DNA of 64,000 nt from Prochlorococcus marinus str. MIT 9313 (lineage in GTDB: Bacteria; Cyanobacteriota; Cyanobacteriia; PCC-6307; Cyanobiaceae): contig NC_005071.1 in NCBI RefSeq assembly GCF_000011485.1, forward strand, positions 1,119,347 to 1,183,346, given 5' to 3'. Of this stretch, positions 8,204 through 16,239 are shown in pieces. The position numbers were made by a program, and so were the translations under genes. The notes under the pieces are model-generated. The model was not told the DNA's origin and did not search any database. It saw nothing but the letters and a program-made list of their open reading frames with translations. Positions within the stretch are counted from its first letter, which is position 1, and each line of letters begins with the position of its first letter.

Positions 8204-8416
8204 TCATTTGGCTGACTCTTTCGACTTCGATTTTCTAGCCGACTTGCTTTCTAACAGTTCGAGTAGAGCTTCCTACTGGGCCATAGCAGCTCGAACATCA
8301 CCAGGCTCAGGGAGCACTGTTTCTTCAAGCACCCCTGCATGCATGACCCGCAAGGCCTTGCGGCAGCCCTGAAGCTTGACCTTGACCTCTTCACGTTTCT
8401 CACTCGCTGTAGACAT
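8204..8416 (-). pseudogene. nonsense-interrupted copy of the 65-aa coiled-coil gene
   Basis: Reading leftward from ATG 8416, 71 codons align without a gap to the intact small gene at 9463-9660 (MSTASEKREEVKVKLQ versus MATAAEKREDIKSKLQ). The shared block reads LPEPGDVRAAM versus MPEPGEVRASM. Codon 48 is TAG (8273-8275) where the intact copy has TTG (Leu). After the stop, the same frame continues with a matching tail (ALLELLESKSARKSK versus ELLEVLEPKSAKKSK) to a TGA at 8204. The AAAGGA ribosome-binding site of the intact copy is absent here. A truncated 47-residue product is conceivable, but a decayed duplicate is more likely. Confidence 0.85.
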
Positions 8417-8449
8417 CGAGAAACTCTTTTCCGATAAGGCCTCTGCACT

Positions 8450-8791
8450 TTGTCGGGAAGTGTGTCGTCTAACACTCATGAGCACAAATACGCACCAGAG
8501 TGGATTAGTCCACCAGAACCGAGAACTGGATTGAAAAACGAGCTACTCCATGGGTCGGTCAAAGGGGAAAGAAGCTATTCCCTGGGCTATGACGTTGAAA
8601 TAGCAATTGACCCCGACAAGCCAATCAAAGAAGAAGTGGCAAGAACCTTCGAAGAGGCGACGCAACTCAAGCCAGTCCTCATCGAAAATCCACTCGTAGC
8701 AATCGACGCATCAAGCTGGAGCTGGGTCGTCGAAGATGACGAAGATAGTGACGAATTCCTAGTGGTCTTCAAGAAAGTTGCTCAGGAGTGA
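8450..8791 (+). CDS. hypothetical acidic protein, intact copy of a duplicated gene
   Basis: Up to 113 residues, with no ATG start. The frame begins at TTG 8450, with a GTG alternative at 8462. The protein is strongly acidic and has no membrane segment. The core reads YDVEIAIDPDKPIKEEVA, then FEEATQL, and later SWSWVVEDDEDSDEFLVVF. A decayed second copy lies at 9160-9482, and alignment between them is confined to the region from EPRTG onward. No family is recognised. The two small genes of the duplicated unit (this one and the Lys-rich one) are oppositely oriented neighbours. A toxin/antitoxin-like or regulatory pair could be imagined, but nothing in the sequence shows it. Confidence 0.55.
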   Translation: MSGSVSSNTHEHKYAPEWISPPEPRTGLKNELLHGSVKGERSYSLGYDVEIAIDPDKPIKEEVARTFEEATQLKPVLIENPLVAIDASSWSWVVEDDEDSDEFLVVFKKVAQE

Positions 8792-8907
8792 CAAGGCACG
8801 CACGAGTTTTGCAAGCTAACCCCAACAAGCTCAAAAAACCCCCATCACAGCGTTCAAACGCAAAAGGGCCAAAGCTTTTTAGCCCTATCCCCTTGGTGTG
8901 ATTGAGA

Positions 8908-8980
8908 TGTGTCGTCTGCGATTCGAACGCAGGGGCAGCCGGTTTAAAAAGCCGGATGGGAACACTGAGATACGCTGCTA
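8908..8980 (-). pseudogene. decayed tRNA-Lys copy
   Basis: The T arm and its loop are identical to those of the intact tRNA-Lys at 9853-9924 (CTGCGTTCGAATCGCAG read leftward), and the anticodon-stem bases are recognisable. The anticodon loop is enlarged (CTTTTTAAA between CCGG and CCGG), the D arm is destroyed and the two acceptor strands no longer pair. A weak hairpin with a short T run follows, perhaps a remnant of the terminator. The right boundary is approximate. Confidence 0.8.
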
Positions 8981-9159
8981 CAACGAAACAGTACGATAAA
9001 ACCTACGCGTCCATTGACACGAACGCGATACCTCCCCCTCAACCCAAAGGTTTTATCCCGTTACCTTAAGTATTCCGAAGCCACTTCAGCTAGGCATTTG
9101 AACCTATCAAAAGGTTTGGGCTTGAGATATGGCACTCAAGCCGGGGGAGCTAAAGACCA

Positions 9160-9482
9160 GAGTGGATATGAGCAGGAGCCGAGAACTGGATCAACAAACG
9201 AATCAAGGATGATCAAAAGAAATCAAATAACTCAACTCCCAGAACTATGACGTTGAAATAGCCATTGACCCCGACAAGCCAGTCAAAGCAGAAGTGGCAA
9301 GTGCCTTCGAAGAGGCGACGCAACTCAAGCAAGTCGTTATCGAAAATCCACGAGTAACTCTCGAGGCATACAGCTGGAGCTAGGTCATCGAAGATGACGA
9401 AGACAGTGGCGAATTCCTAGTGGTCTTTAAAAATTCTCTCAAGAATGTTCAGGTCATGAGTTTTACTTCTTCGACTTCTTAG
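9160..9482 (+). pseudogene. nonsense-interrupted copy of the acidic protein gene
   Basis: Aligns with 8498-8791. From 9246 the frame reads YDVEIAIDPDKPVKAEVA and on to YSWS. There a TAG at 9381-9383 replaces the TGG of the intact copy. The same frame then continues VIEDDEDSGEFLVVF to a second stop at 9480-9482. Upstream of 9246 the match breaks down into scattered blocks (GAGCCGAGAACTGGA is retained) with other-frame stops, so no start survives. Its 3' end overlaps the end of the leftward Lys-rich gene. Confidence 0.82.
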
Positions 9483-9660
9483 CTGACTTGGGTTCAAGTA
9501 CTTCAAGCAGCTCTTCCAATTTGGTCATCGAGGCACGCACCTCGCCGGGTTCAGGCATCGTGCTTTCCTCTATCACTTTCGAATGGATTTCCCGCAATTC
9601 CTTGCGCAGAATTTGGAGCTTGCTTTTGATGTCCTCACGTTTTTCAGCAGCTGTCGCCAT
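9463..9660 (-). CDS. small Lys/Glu-rich coiled-coil protein, 65 aa
   Basis: Starts at ATG 9660 behind a good AAAGGA ribosome-binding site; an upstream in-frame start at 9690 is less likely. The protein is highly charged. Residues 1-35 (MATAAEKREDIKSKLQILRK and following) and 45-58 (KLEELLEVLE) have the heptad look of an alpha-helical coiled coil. A conserved MPEPGEVRASM link joins them, and the tail is lysine-rich (KSAKKSKK). There is no membrane segment, so it is probably cytoplasmic. No named family is recognised. A nonsense-interrupted paralogue lies at 8204-8416. The tRNA-Lys terminator begins about 140 bases to the right. Confidence 0.65.
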   Translation of the reverse strand: MATAAEKREDIKSKLQILRKELREIHSKVIEESTMPEPGEVRASMTKLEELLEVLEPKSAKKSKK

Positions 9661-9796
9661 TGTTCCTTTTGTTACGACTTTACCCCTCAAGCTAAGGGTT
9701 GATTCTTCCTATCCCCTGCCAAAGTCCATATCGCAATGCTCGACATGAGCCGATTCCCAACGAAGCACTCCGAAGTCTTTGATAGCTCTTCAGGGC

Positions 9797-9841
9797 AAGA
9801 AAAAACCAGTCAGCAAGGGCATTTTCGCCGAAACTGACTGG
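9797..9841 (-). terminator. terminator of tRNA-Lys
   Basis: The inverted repeat CCAGTCAG (9806-9813) / CTGACTGG (9834-9841) has a 20-base loop. Reading leftward it is followed by TTTTTTCTTGC. It begins 11 bases past the tRNA 3' end. Confidence 0.75.
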
Positions 9842-9852
9842 CCTGACTGAAG

Positions 9853-9924
9853 TGGGTCGCCTGCGATTCGAACGCAGGACCAGTCGGTTAAAAGCCGAAT
9901 GCTCTACCGCTGAGCTAGCGACCC
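9853..9924 (-). tRNA. trnK: tRNA-Lys (anticodon UUU)
   Basis: A 72-nt cloverleaf. The acceptor stem is GGGTCGC/GCGACCC, the D stem GCTC/GAGC, the anticodon loop CTTTTAA with anticodon TTT, and the T arm CTGCG-TTCGAAT-CGCAG. The discriminator base is A, and CCA is not encoded. The outermost anticodon-stem pair is a U-C mismatch; the other four pairs are good. A terminator follows. It is the right end of a duplicated segment whose other copy holds a dead tRNA. Confidence 0.95.
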
Positions 9925-10149
9925 GCCCTTTGGGCATGCCATTCAGGCACGCATGAAAATTATCATGCAGCCTATCGAGCAAAAAGGACACCTTGGCAAG
10001 CTATCCATGCAGCAACCGCATCAACTGAAGATTAAGGAACTAAAGTGGTTGATGAAAATTCGATCAGCTGCTGAGGCCAAGCATGCTTGGCCTTATGTAA
10101 GTCCGTAGAATCGGTTCTCTGCAAAATCCACTAAGCGATCAGCCCCCTC

Positions 10150-10266
10150 ATGATTCTCATCGTTCTCCTCCCTATTTTACTTGCCGCCACCTGGGCCTTT
10201 ATCAACATCCGCGGTGCTGCTTTAAAGCAACAGGGCTTGGGGCTTGTCAGCAAAAACAAAGGCTAA
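10150..10266 (+). CDS. psbY: photosystem II protein PsbY
   Basis: 38 residues: a single transmembrane helix (MILIVLLPILLAATWAFINI) followed by a short basic tail (RGAALKQQGLGLVSKNKG). This is the standard short PsbY of marine picocyanobacteria, a peripheral subunit of photosystem II near cytochrome b559. The start is the only ATG. It is set just before trmFO, with 75 bases between. A weak 7-bp hairpin (TGGCCAT/ATGGCCA) without a T-tract lies in that gap, so read-through into trmFO is possible. Confidence 0.9.
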   Translation: MILIVLLPILLAATWAFINIRGAALKQQGLGLVSKNKG

Positions 10267-10341
10267 AAATCCGCAATGGCCATCCCCAAATGGCCACTAC
10301 CTAAGCTCGAGTTCAGGCCAAATCCCGAATGACCTGAACTC

Positions 10342-11744
10342 TTGAGTTCCTTCCCTACTGTGCTTGTGATAGGAGCCGGCCTAGCTGGTTCCGAAGCTGC
10401 TTGGCAAATAGCACAAGCAGGCGTGCCTGTCAGGCTGATAGAGATGCGGCCGATCAAGCACTCACCAGCTCACTACAGCAGTGAATGTGCAGAGCTGGTC
10501 TGCAGTAATAGCTTTGGCGCTCTGAGTAGCGATCGTGCTGCCGGCCTACTCAAGGAAGAGCTGCGCCGGCTGGGCTCAATCGTGATCCGCACAGCCGACA
10601 GCCACGCCGTACCTGCTGGTGGTGCACTAGCTGTCAATAGGGCTTCCTTCAGTGCATCCCTTACCAAAGAACTCTCTGCCCATCCACACATCACGATCGA
10701 GCGCCAAGAGCAGGAACACCTTCCAGATGAAGGACAAATCACTGTTCTGGCAACGGGTCCTCTGACCAGTGAATTGCTCGCAGAAAACCTACGCACCTTC
10801 ACCGGCCGTAGCGAATGCCACTTCTTTGATGCCGCCAGTCCAATTATCGAAGGCGAAAGTATCGATCTCACGCTGGCATTTCGGGCAAGCCGCTACGACA
10901 AAGGTGACGCTGACTACATGAATTGCCCGATGGACAAAGGGCAATACCTTGCCTTTCGGGAGGCACTGCTCAATGCTGAGCAAGCCGAACTCAAAGAGTT
11001 CGATAAGGAATCTGCAAAGTTTTTCGAGGGCTGCCTACCAATCGAAGAGCTTGCTCGTCGCGGCGAAGACACAATGCGCTACGGCCCACTCAAACCAATC
11101 GGGCTCTGGGATCCCCGTTGGGGCGATCTCAATGATCGAGACGTGCGTCGCTCCAAGCGGGCTTATGCAGTTGTGCAACTGCGCAAAGAAGATCTCGAGG
11201 GTCGTCTCTGGAATCTGGTGGGCTTTCAGACCAATCTCAAATGGAGCGAACAAAAGCGAGTCCTAAAAATGATTCCAGGCCTGCACCAGGCTGAATTCGT
11301 GCGTTTTGGGGTCATGCACCGCAATACTTTCTCGAAGCCCCGCAGCTACTTGAACCAACCCTGCAGTTCAGCAAACGATCCAACCTCCTCGCTGCTGGAC
11401 AGATCACCGGCACAGAGGGATATACCGCTGCAGTAGCTGGAGGCTGGCTTGCTGGAAACAATGCAGCGAGATTGGCAATGGGTCTCAACACCATTACGCT
11501 TCCTTCTACAACAATGATCGGTGCCCTTACACACTTTGTGAGTGACAGCGACTGCTTTAGGGGCCGCAAAGGTGAGTTCCAGCCGATGCCCGCAAATTTC
11601 GGCCTTCTGCCAGAACTTGCAGAGCGAATCCACGCTAAACGCGCACGCTACGGTGCCTACCGAGATAGGGCGCTCACGATGCTTGAGGAAGCCCAGCAAC
11701 AATGGGGCATGAGAAAGGACCCTGTCCAGATAGGGAGTTCATAA
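10342..11744 (+). pseudogene. trmFO: trmFO (gid), folate-dependent tRNA U54 methyltransferase, frameshifted
   Basis: The first frame (TTG 10342 to 11436) gives the FAD-binding N-terminus [20 protein letters not shown], the [11 protein letters not shown] block and the family body up to MHRNTF near 11331. There the frame is lost: it reads [10 protein letters not shown] and soon ends. One base to the side the expected sequence continues, [20 protein letters not shown], then [20 protein letters not shown], ending at 11744. One missing C near 11330-11333 (TTTCTCGAAG instead of TTTCCTCGAAG) explains everything. The intact protein, about 465 residues, makes ribothymidine at position 54 of tRNA with methylenetetrahydrofolate. 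It is called a pseudogene because the catalytic C-terminus is out of frame. A sequencing error or ribosomal frameshift is the alternative. Confidence 0.85.
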
Positions 11745-11876
11745 TCGTCTCGAGCAGAGCAAGCATCAAACTGATTCTTTAATCTCTCCAGCAAAGCTGC
11801 CGCAAACTTCACAGTCAGAGTTGACGGGTTCAGAGTTGCATGCAAGCCCTTAGCGTCAAGGGATTGAGACCATGCC

Positions 11877-13439
11877 ATGGAACCTATCCGCATCGAAAAA
11901 GACGCAACACAGCCTTGGGATGCTGTGGTTATCGGTTCGGGCATCGGCGGCCTGGTCACCGCTAGTCAGCTAGCTGTCAAAGGCGCCAAGGTTCTTGTTC
12001 TGGAGAGCTACACAATCCCAGGTGGTAGTAGCGGCTCATTCCAACGAGAGGGCTACACCTTTGATGTAGGTGCCTCAATGATCTTCGGGTTCGGAGAAAA
12101 GGGATACACCAACCTGCTCACCCGAGCCTTGGCCGATGTGGGGGAGCACTGTGACACCCTGCCTGACCCCGCCCAACTCGCCTACCACCTTCCTGGAGGA
12201 TTAGAGCTCGCAGTTGATCGGAAATACGAGCAGTTCATTGCTGATCTCACCGCACGCTTCCCCCACGAAGCGAAGGGGATCCGTCACTTTTACGACATCT
12301 GTTGGCAAGTGTTCAACTGCCTGGATGCAATGCCACTGCTATCGATCGAGGATCCCACTTATCTGGCCAAAGTTTTTTTCAAGTCCCCCCTGGCCTGTCT
12401 CGGTCTTGCGCGCTGGTTGCCCGTCAACGTGGGTGATGTAGCCAGGCGTCACATCAAAGACCCAGAACTGTTGCGGTTCATCGACATTGAATGCTTCTGC
12501 TGGTCAGTGATGCCTGCCGACCTCACACCGATGATCAATGCTGGCATGGTGTTTTCAGATCGCCATGCCGGTGGCATCAACTACCCCAGAGGAGGCGTTG
12601 GTGTGATAGCCCAAAAGCTCGTCAAAGGCATGCAACGTCATGGTGGTGAGATCCGCTACAAGGCACGGGTCACACGAGTGGTGCTGAAAGATAATCGTGC
12701 TGTTGGTGTACAGCTAGCAAATGGAGAAATCATCCACGCCCGCAGGGTGATATCCAACGCCACTCGCTGGGACACATTCAGCGGTGAGGGGTCCAAACAG
12801 GCCCTGGTGGATGCAGAACACACACCCGCAGCGGAGCAGACCTGGCGACGCCGCTATGTGCCCTCGCCATCCTTCCTCTCTCTTCACCTTGGAGTCCGTA
12901 ACGAGGCCATTCCAGCCAACAGCCACTGCCACCATCTGCTCCTAGAAAGCTGGGATGAAATGGAGAGTGAACAGGGTGTCGCATTCGTCTCTATGCCGAC
13001 GCTCCTGGATCCATCACTGGCGCCAGAGGGACATCACATCGTCCACGCCTTCACACCATCCTCAATGCAGGCATGGCAAGACCTAAGCCCTGCGACCTAC
13101 AACAGCAAAAAGCAAGCTGATGCTGATCGTCTAATCAGGAAACTCGAAAAAATCCTGCCTGGCCTAAGTCAAGCCATCGTTCACCGAGAGGTGGGCACTC
13201 CTCGTAGCCATCGACGTTTCCTAGGACGATTTCAGGGTAGCTATGGGCCAATCCCCTCAAGTCGTTTACCAGGCCTTCTCACCATGCCCTTTAACCGCAC
13301 TGGACTCAAAGGGCTTTATTGCGTCGGCGACTCTTGTTTCCCTGGCCAAGGCCTAAATGCAGTTGCTTTTAGTGGCTTTGCCTGCTCCCATCTCATCGGT
13401 GCCGATTTAGGGATCAACCCCTGGGCCCTGCCCAATTGA
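11877..13439 (+). CDS. crtH: carotenoid (prolycopene) isomerase CrtH
   Basis: 520 residues. An N-terminal dinucleotide-binding motif, VVIGSGIGGLVTASQLAVKG, is followed by the CrtISO signature PGGSSGSFQREGYTFDVGAS. The C-terminal FAD/substrate motif is GLYCVGDSCFPGQGLNAVAF. The internal stretch INYPRGGVGVIAQKLVKGM also fits CrtISO rather than a phytoene desaturase. The enzyme converts poly-cis lycopene to all-trans lycopene for the carotenes and zeaxanthin of this lineage, at the thylakoid or inner membrane. The start is ATG 11877, and length is as usual for the family. It lies 132 bases after the trmFO stop and is probably transcribed on its own. Confidence 0.93.
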   Translation: MEPIRIEKDATQPWDAVVIGSGIGGLVTASQLAVKGAKVLVLESYTIPGGSSGSFQREGYTFDVGASMIFGFGEKGYTNLLTRALADVGEHCDTLPDPAQLAYHLPGGLELAVDRKYEQFIADLTARFPHEAKGIRHFYDICWQVFNCLDAMPLLSIEDPTYLAKVFFKSPLACLGLARWLPVNVGDVARRHIKDPELLRFIDIECFCWSVMPADLTPMINAGMVFSDRHAGGINYPRGGVGVIAQKLVKGMQRHGGEIRYKARVTRVVLKDNRAVGVQLANGEIIHARRVISNATRWDTFSGEGSKQALVDAEHTPAAEQTWRRRYVPSPSFLSLHLGVRNEAIPANSHCHHLLLESWDEMESEQGVAFVSMPTLLDPSLAPEGHHIVHAFTPSSMQAWQDLSPATYNSKKQADADRLIRKLEKILPGLSQAIVHREVGTPRSHRRFLGRFQGSYGPIPSSRLPGLLTMPFNRTGLKGLYCVGDSCFPGQGLNAVAFSGFACSHLIGADLGINPWALPN

Positions 13440-13612
13440 GCCATCTTCTAGATCTTCATAGAAGACAATCGCTACCCAAACGAACTTGAAGTACAAGGCA
13501 GCAGCAGAAATTGTTCCGCGGTATCGCTAGCACATCTCAATTGATGTCATCAGGAAATTAGCGAGGAAGCTCAAGCTCAAGCTCAAAAATCTCTACAAAC
13601 AATCACTCCCCC

Positions 13613-16231
13613 ATGACAACAGCAACCACCCGATTAGCAGATTACAGGCCATATCCCTTCCAGATTCCTAACATTGAACTGGATGTTGTTGTCGAAGAAC
13701 AGCACATCGCGATCTCCAGCTCCATGCAGATCGAGCCTGCCTTGACAACCAAAGTTCCTTTAGTCCTTCAAGGGTTAAACCTGGAGTTGGACTCCATTGT
13801 TATAAACGGCAGCTCTGTACCAACGGATGCCTACAGCCTATCTAGCAGTGAGTTAGTTCTCCATCAGCCACCAATTCATCCTTTTGAGTTGAAGATCATC
13901 TGCCGAATTGATCCCTTCAACAATACCTCACTAGAAGGGCTTTATGCCAGCGAGAGCATGCTCACAAGCCAATGTGAGGCAGAAGGCTTCCGTCGTATCT
14001 GCTTCCATCCTGATCGTCCGGATGTGCTCAGTCGCTATCGAGTACGAATTGAGGCGGATCGGACGCGCTATCCAGTGTTGCTCTCGAACGGAAATCTTGT
14101 GAGCAAAGGGCCGTTAGCTAAAGATCCAATGCGACATGAGGCAATTTGGGACGATCCCTATCCCAAGCCTGCCTATCTGTTTGCTTTGGTTGCAGGGGCA
14201 CTTCAGGAAGTTCAGGCTCATTTCAAAACCACATCTGGACGCTCAGTTCTATTGCGTTTGCATGTTGAAAACGGAGATGAGCCCTACACCTCTCACGCCT
14301 TGGATTCTCTGAAAAAAGCTATGACCTGGGATGAAAAGGTCTATGGGCTGGAGTACGACCTGGATGAATACAACATTGTGGCAGTGCGCCACTTCAACAT
14401 GGGTGCAATGGAGAATAAGAGCTTAAATATATTCAACTCAAAACTTGTATTGGCTGATTCCGAATGTGCCACCGATGGTGAACTTGAACGAATCGAAAGT
14501 GTTGTTGCTCATGAATATTTTCACAACTGGACTGGCAACCGTATCACCTGCAGGGACTGGTTTCAGCTCTCCCTAAAAGAAGGTCTCACTGTATTTCGGG
14601 ATCAGAGCTTCACAGCGGATCTGCATTCAAAAGCAGTGAAACGCATCGAGGATGTATCAATGCTGCGAAATACCCAATTTCGCGAAGATTCAGGCCCTAC
14701 ATCTCATCCAGTTAAACCTAGTGAGTACAAGGCAATTGATAACTTCTACACCACAACTATTTACGAAAAAGGTGCAGAGTTAATCCGCATGCTTCACACC
14801 CTGCTTGGGCAGCAACGCTTCATGGCAGGAATGGCGTTATATGTGCAGCGTTTTGATGGCACTGCTGCCACCACAGAAGATTTTATCCACTCCATTGCTG
14901 AAGGAGCCTGCGCAAATGGGGAACAACTTGGGTTTGATCTTGATCAATTTCAGCGTTGGTATCACCAAAGCGGAACTCCTCAAGTCTGCGTCAAACGCCA
15001 CTGGGACTCTCAAGGCGGAACACTCACACTTGAGGTCAGCCAATTCACACCACCAACGCCTGGTCAACCCTCAAAAGCACCTCTAGTCATTCCGATGGCC
15101 CTCGCCGTGATCGGCCCAAATGGACGCATCGGCGAAGAGAAACTGGTTGTGTTGGACCAAGACACACAGAGCGTCTCACTAAGGGATCTACCAAGGCAAG
15201 CAAAGCCTCCGGCTCTATCGATATTTCGTCGTTTTTCAGCTCCGATCACGTTGCAGATGGACGTCTCAGTCGACGAATCGTTGCAGCTACTTGCTCTGGA
15301 TGACGATCCCGTTGCTCGATGGGAAGCAGGCCAAAGATTATGGAGAAAGATTCTTTTAGCAAGGGCTCGCAAGCAAGCTGACAAGCCACTTGAAGAACGT
15401 TTAGCTCTAGCGCTAAATCAACTGATCACCAGTGGAGGGGAGAGTGATCCCTCTTTTCTGGCGATGTTATTTGGCATGCCAGGACTAGCTGAACTGGAGG
15501 CCGCCCAGGATGTCGCCGATCCATTGATGCTCTATCAGGTCTATCAATCACTCAAGTCATGGTTGGGAGTCAAGCTTTCAGATCCGCTCCAGAATCTGCT
15601 TGAACGTAGTCGATTGAATTGGGGGGCTCAATGGCCAGCTGGACAAGGTGAACGCATGCTCACAGGACTGACCTGGAGCTGGTTAGCGGCGGCTGGTGAT
15701 TGCGAAGTTCGCAAGGAAGCAGTTGAAGCAGTCAACGGACCCTCGATGTCTTTGGCTCGAGCGGCCCTTCGGGCACTACAACCCGTTGAATGTAATGAGC
15801 GAGACGAAGCTCTCAAAAGCTTTTACGAGCGCTGGCAAGATCGACCAGTGATCCTAGATACCTGGTTTGCTCTGGAGGCATCCACTCCACGGTCAGATGG
15901 GCTTGAACAAATCAAACAGTTACTAGATCATCCCCGCTTTGACCCAATGGCACCCAACGCGATAAGGGCTGTCCTTGGTGGTCTCGCTTCAAATCCACCT
16001 GTATTTCACGCTATTGATGGAAGTGGTTACAACTTCATGGCTGATCAGCTCATCGCCATTGATCAACGCAACCCAATCACTGCTTCACGCATGGTGAAAG
16101 TGTTCAGTCGTTGGCAAACTTATGCTCCCTCAAGGAAAGAGGCGATGCACCGGGCCATCGATCAACTGGCCAGTGCAGAGCTGTCTGCAAACACCAGAGA
16201 AGTGGTCACGCTCATGCAGCCAGAACACTAG
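13613..16231 (+). CDS. pepN: aminopeptidase N (M1 family)
   Basis: 872 residues, the usual length of the bacterial PepN branch. The exopeptidase motif GAMENKSLNIF is at about residue 264. The zinc site HEYFHNW is at 300-306, with its third ligand Glu at about 323 in LKEGLTVF, 18 residues after the second His. Beyond that come the DUF3458-type Ig-like region and the helical C-terminal arch. It removes N-terminal residues from peptides in the cytoplasm. The start is ATG 13613. Just upstream, AAGCTC is repeated three times in tandem (13567-13584), of unknown meaning. It converges with the next gene, with only 8 bases between stop codons. Confidence 0.94.
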   Translation: MTTATTRLADYRPYPFQIPNIELDVVVEEQHIAISSSMQIEPALTTKVPLVLQGLNLELDSIVINGSSVPTDAYSLSSSELVLHQPPIHPFELKIICRIDPFNNTSLEGLYASESMLTSQCEAEGFRRICFHPDRPDVLSRYRVRIEADRTRYPVLLSNGNLVSKGPLAKDPMRHEAIWDDPYPKPAYLFALVAGALQEVQAHFKTTSGRSVLLRLHVENGDEPYTSHALDSLKKAMTWDEKVYGLEYDLDEYNIVAVRHFNMGAMENKSLNIFNSKLVLADSECATDGELERIESVVAHEYFHNWTGNRITCRDWFQLSLKEGLTVFRDQSFTADLHSKAVKRIEDVSMLRNTQFREDSGPTSHPVKPSEYKAIDNFYTTTIYEKGAELIRMLHTLLGQQRFMAGMALYVQRFDGTAATTEDFIHSIAEGACANGEQLGFDLDQFQRWYHQSGTPQVCVKRHWDSQGGTLTLEVSQFTPPTPGQPSKAPLVIPMALAVIGPNGRIGEEKLVVLDQDTQSVSLRDLPRQAKPPALSIFRRFSAPITLQMDVSVDESLQLLALDDDPVARWEAGQRLWRKILLARARKQADKPLEERLALALNQLITSGGESDPSFLAMLFGMPGLAELEAAQDVADPLMLYQVYQSLKSWLGVKLSDPLQNLLERSRLNWGAQWPAGQGERMLTGLTWSWLAAAGDCEVRKEAVEAVNGPSMSLARAALRALQPVECNERDEALKSFYERWQDRPVILDTWFALEASTPRSDGLEQIKQLLDHPRFDPMAPNAIRAVLGGLASNPPVFHAIDGSGYNFMADQLIAIDQRNPITASRMVKVFSRWQTYAPSRKEAMHRAIDQLASAELSANTREVVTLMQPEH

Positions 16232-16239
16232 AAGTAAGC

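Noticed and set aside
9014..9250. 78-codon rightward frame between the two tRNA copies
   Set aside because: It runs out of frame across the decayed copy of the acidic protein gene, so it is a by-product of the duplication.
10473..10871. 132-codon leftward frame inside trmFO, and many similar long antisense frames in clpC, recB and recC
   Set aside because: Shadow frames caused by codon bias of the real genes; none has recognisable domains.
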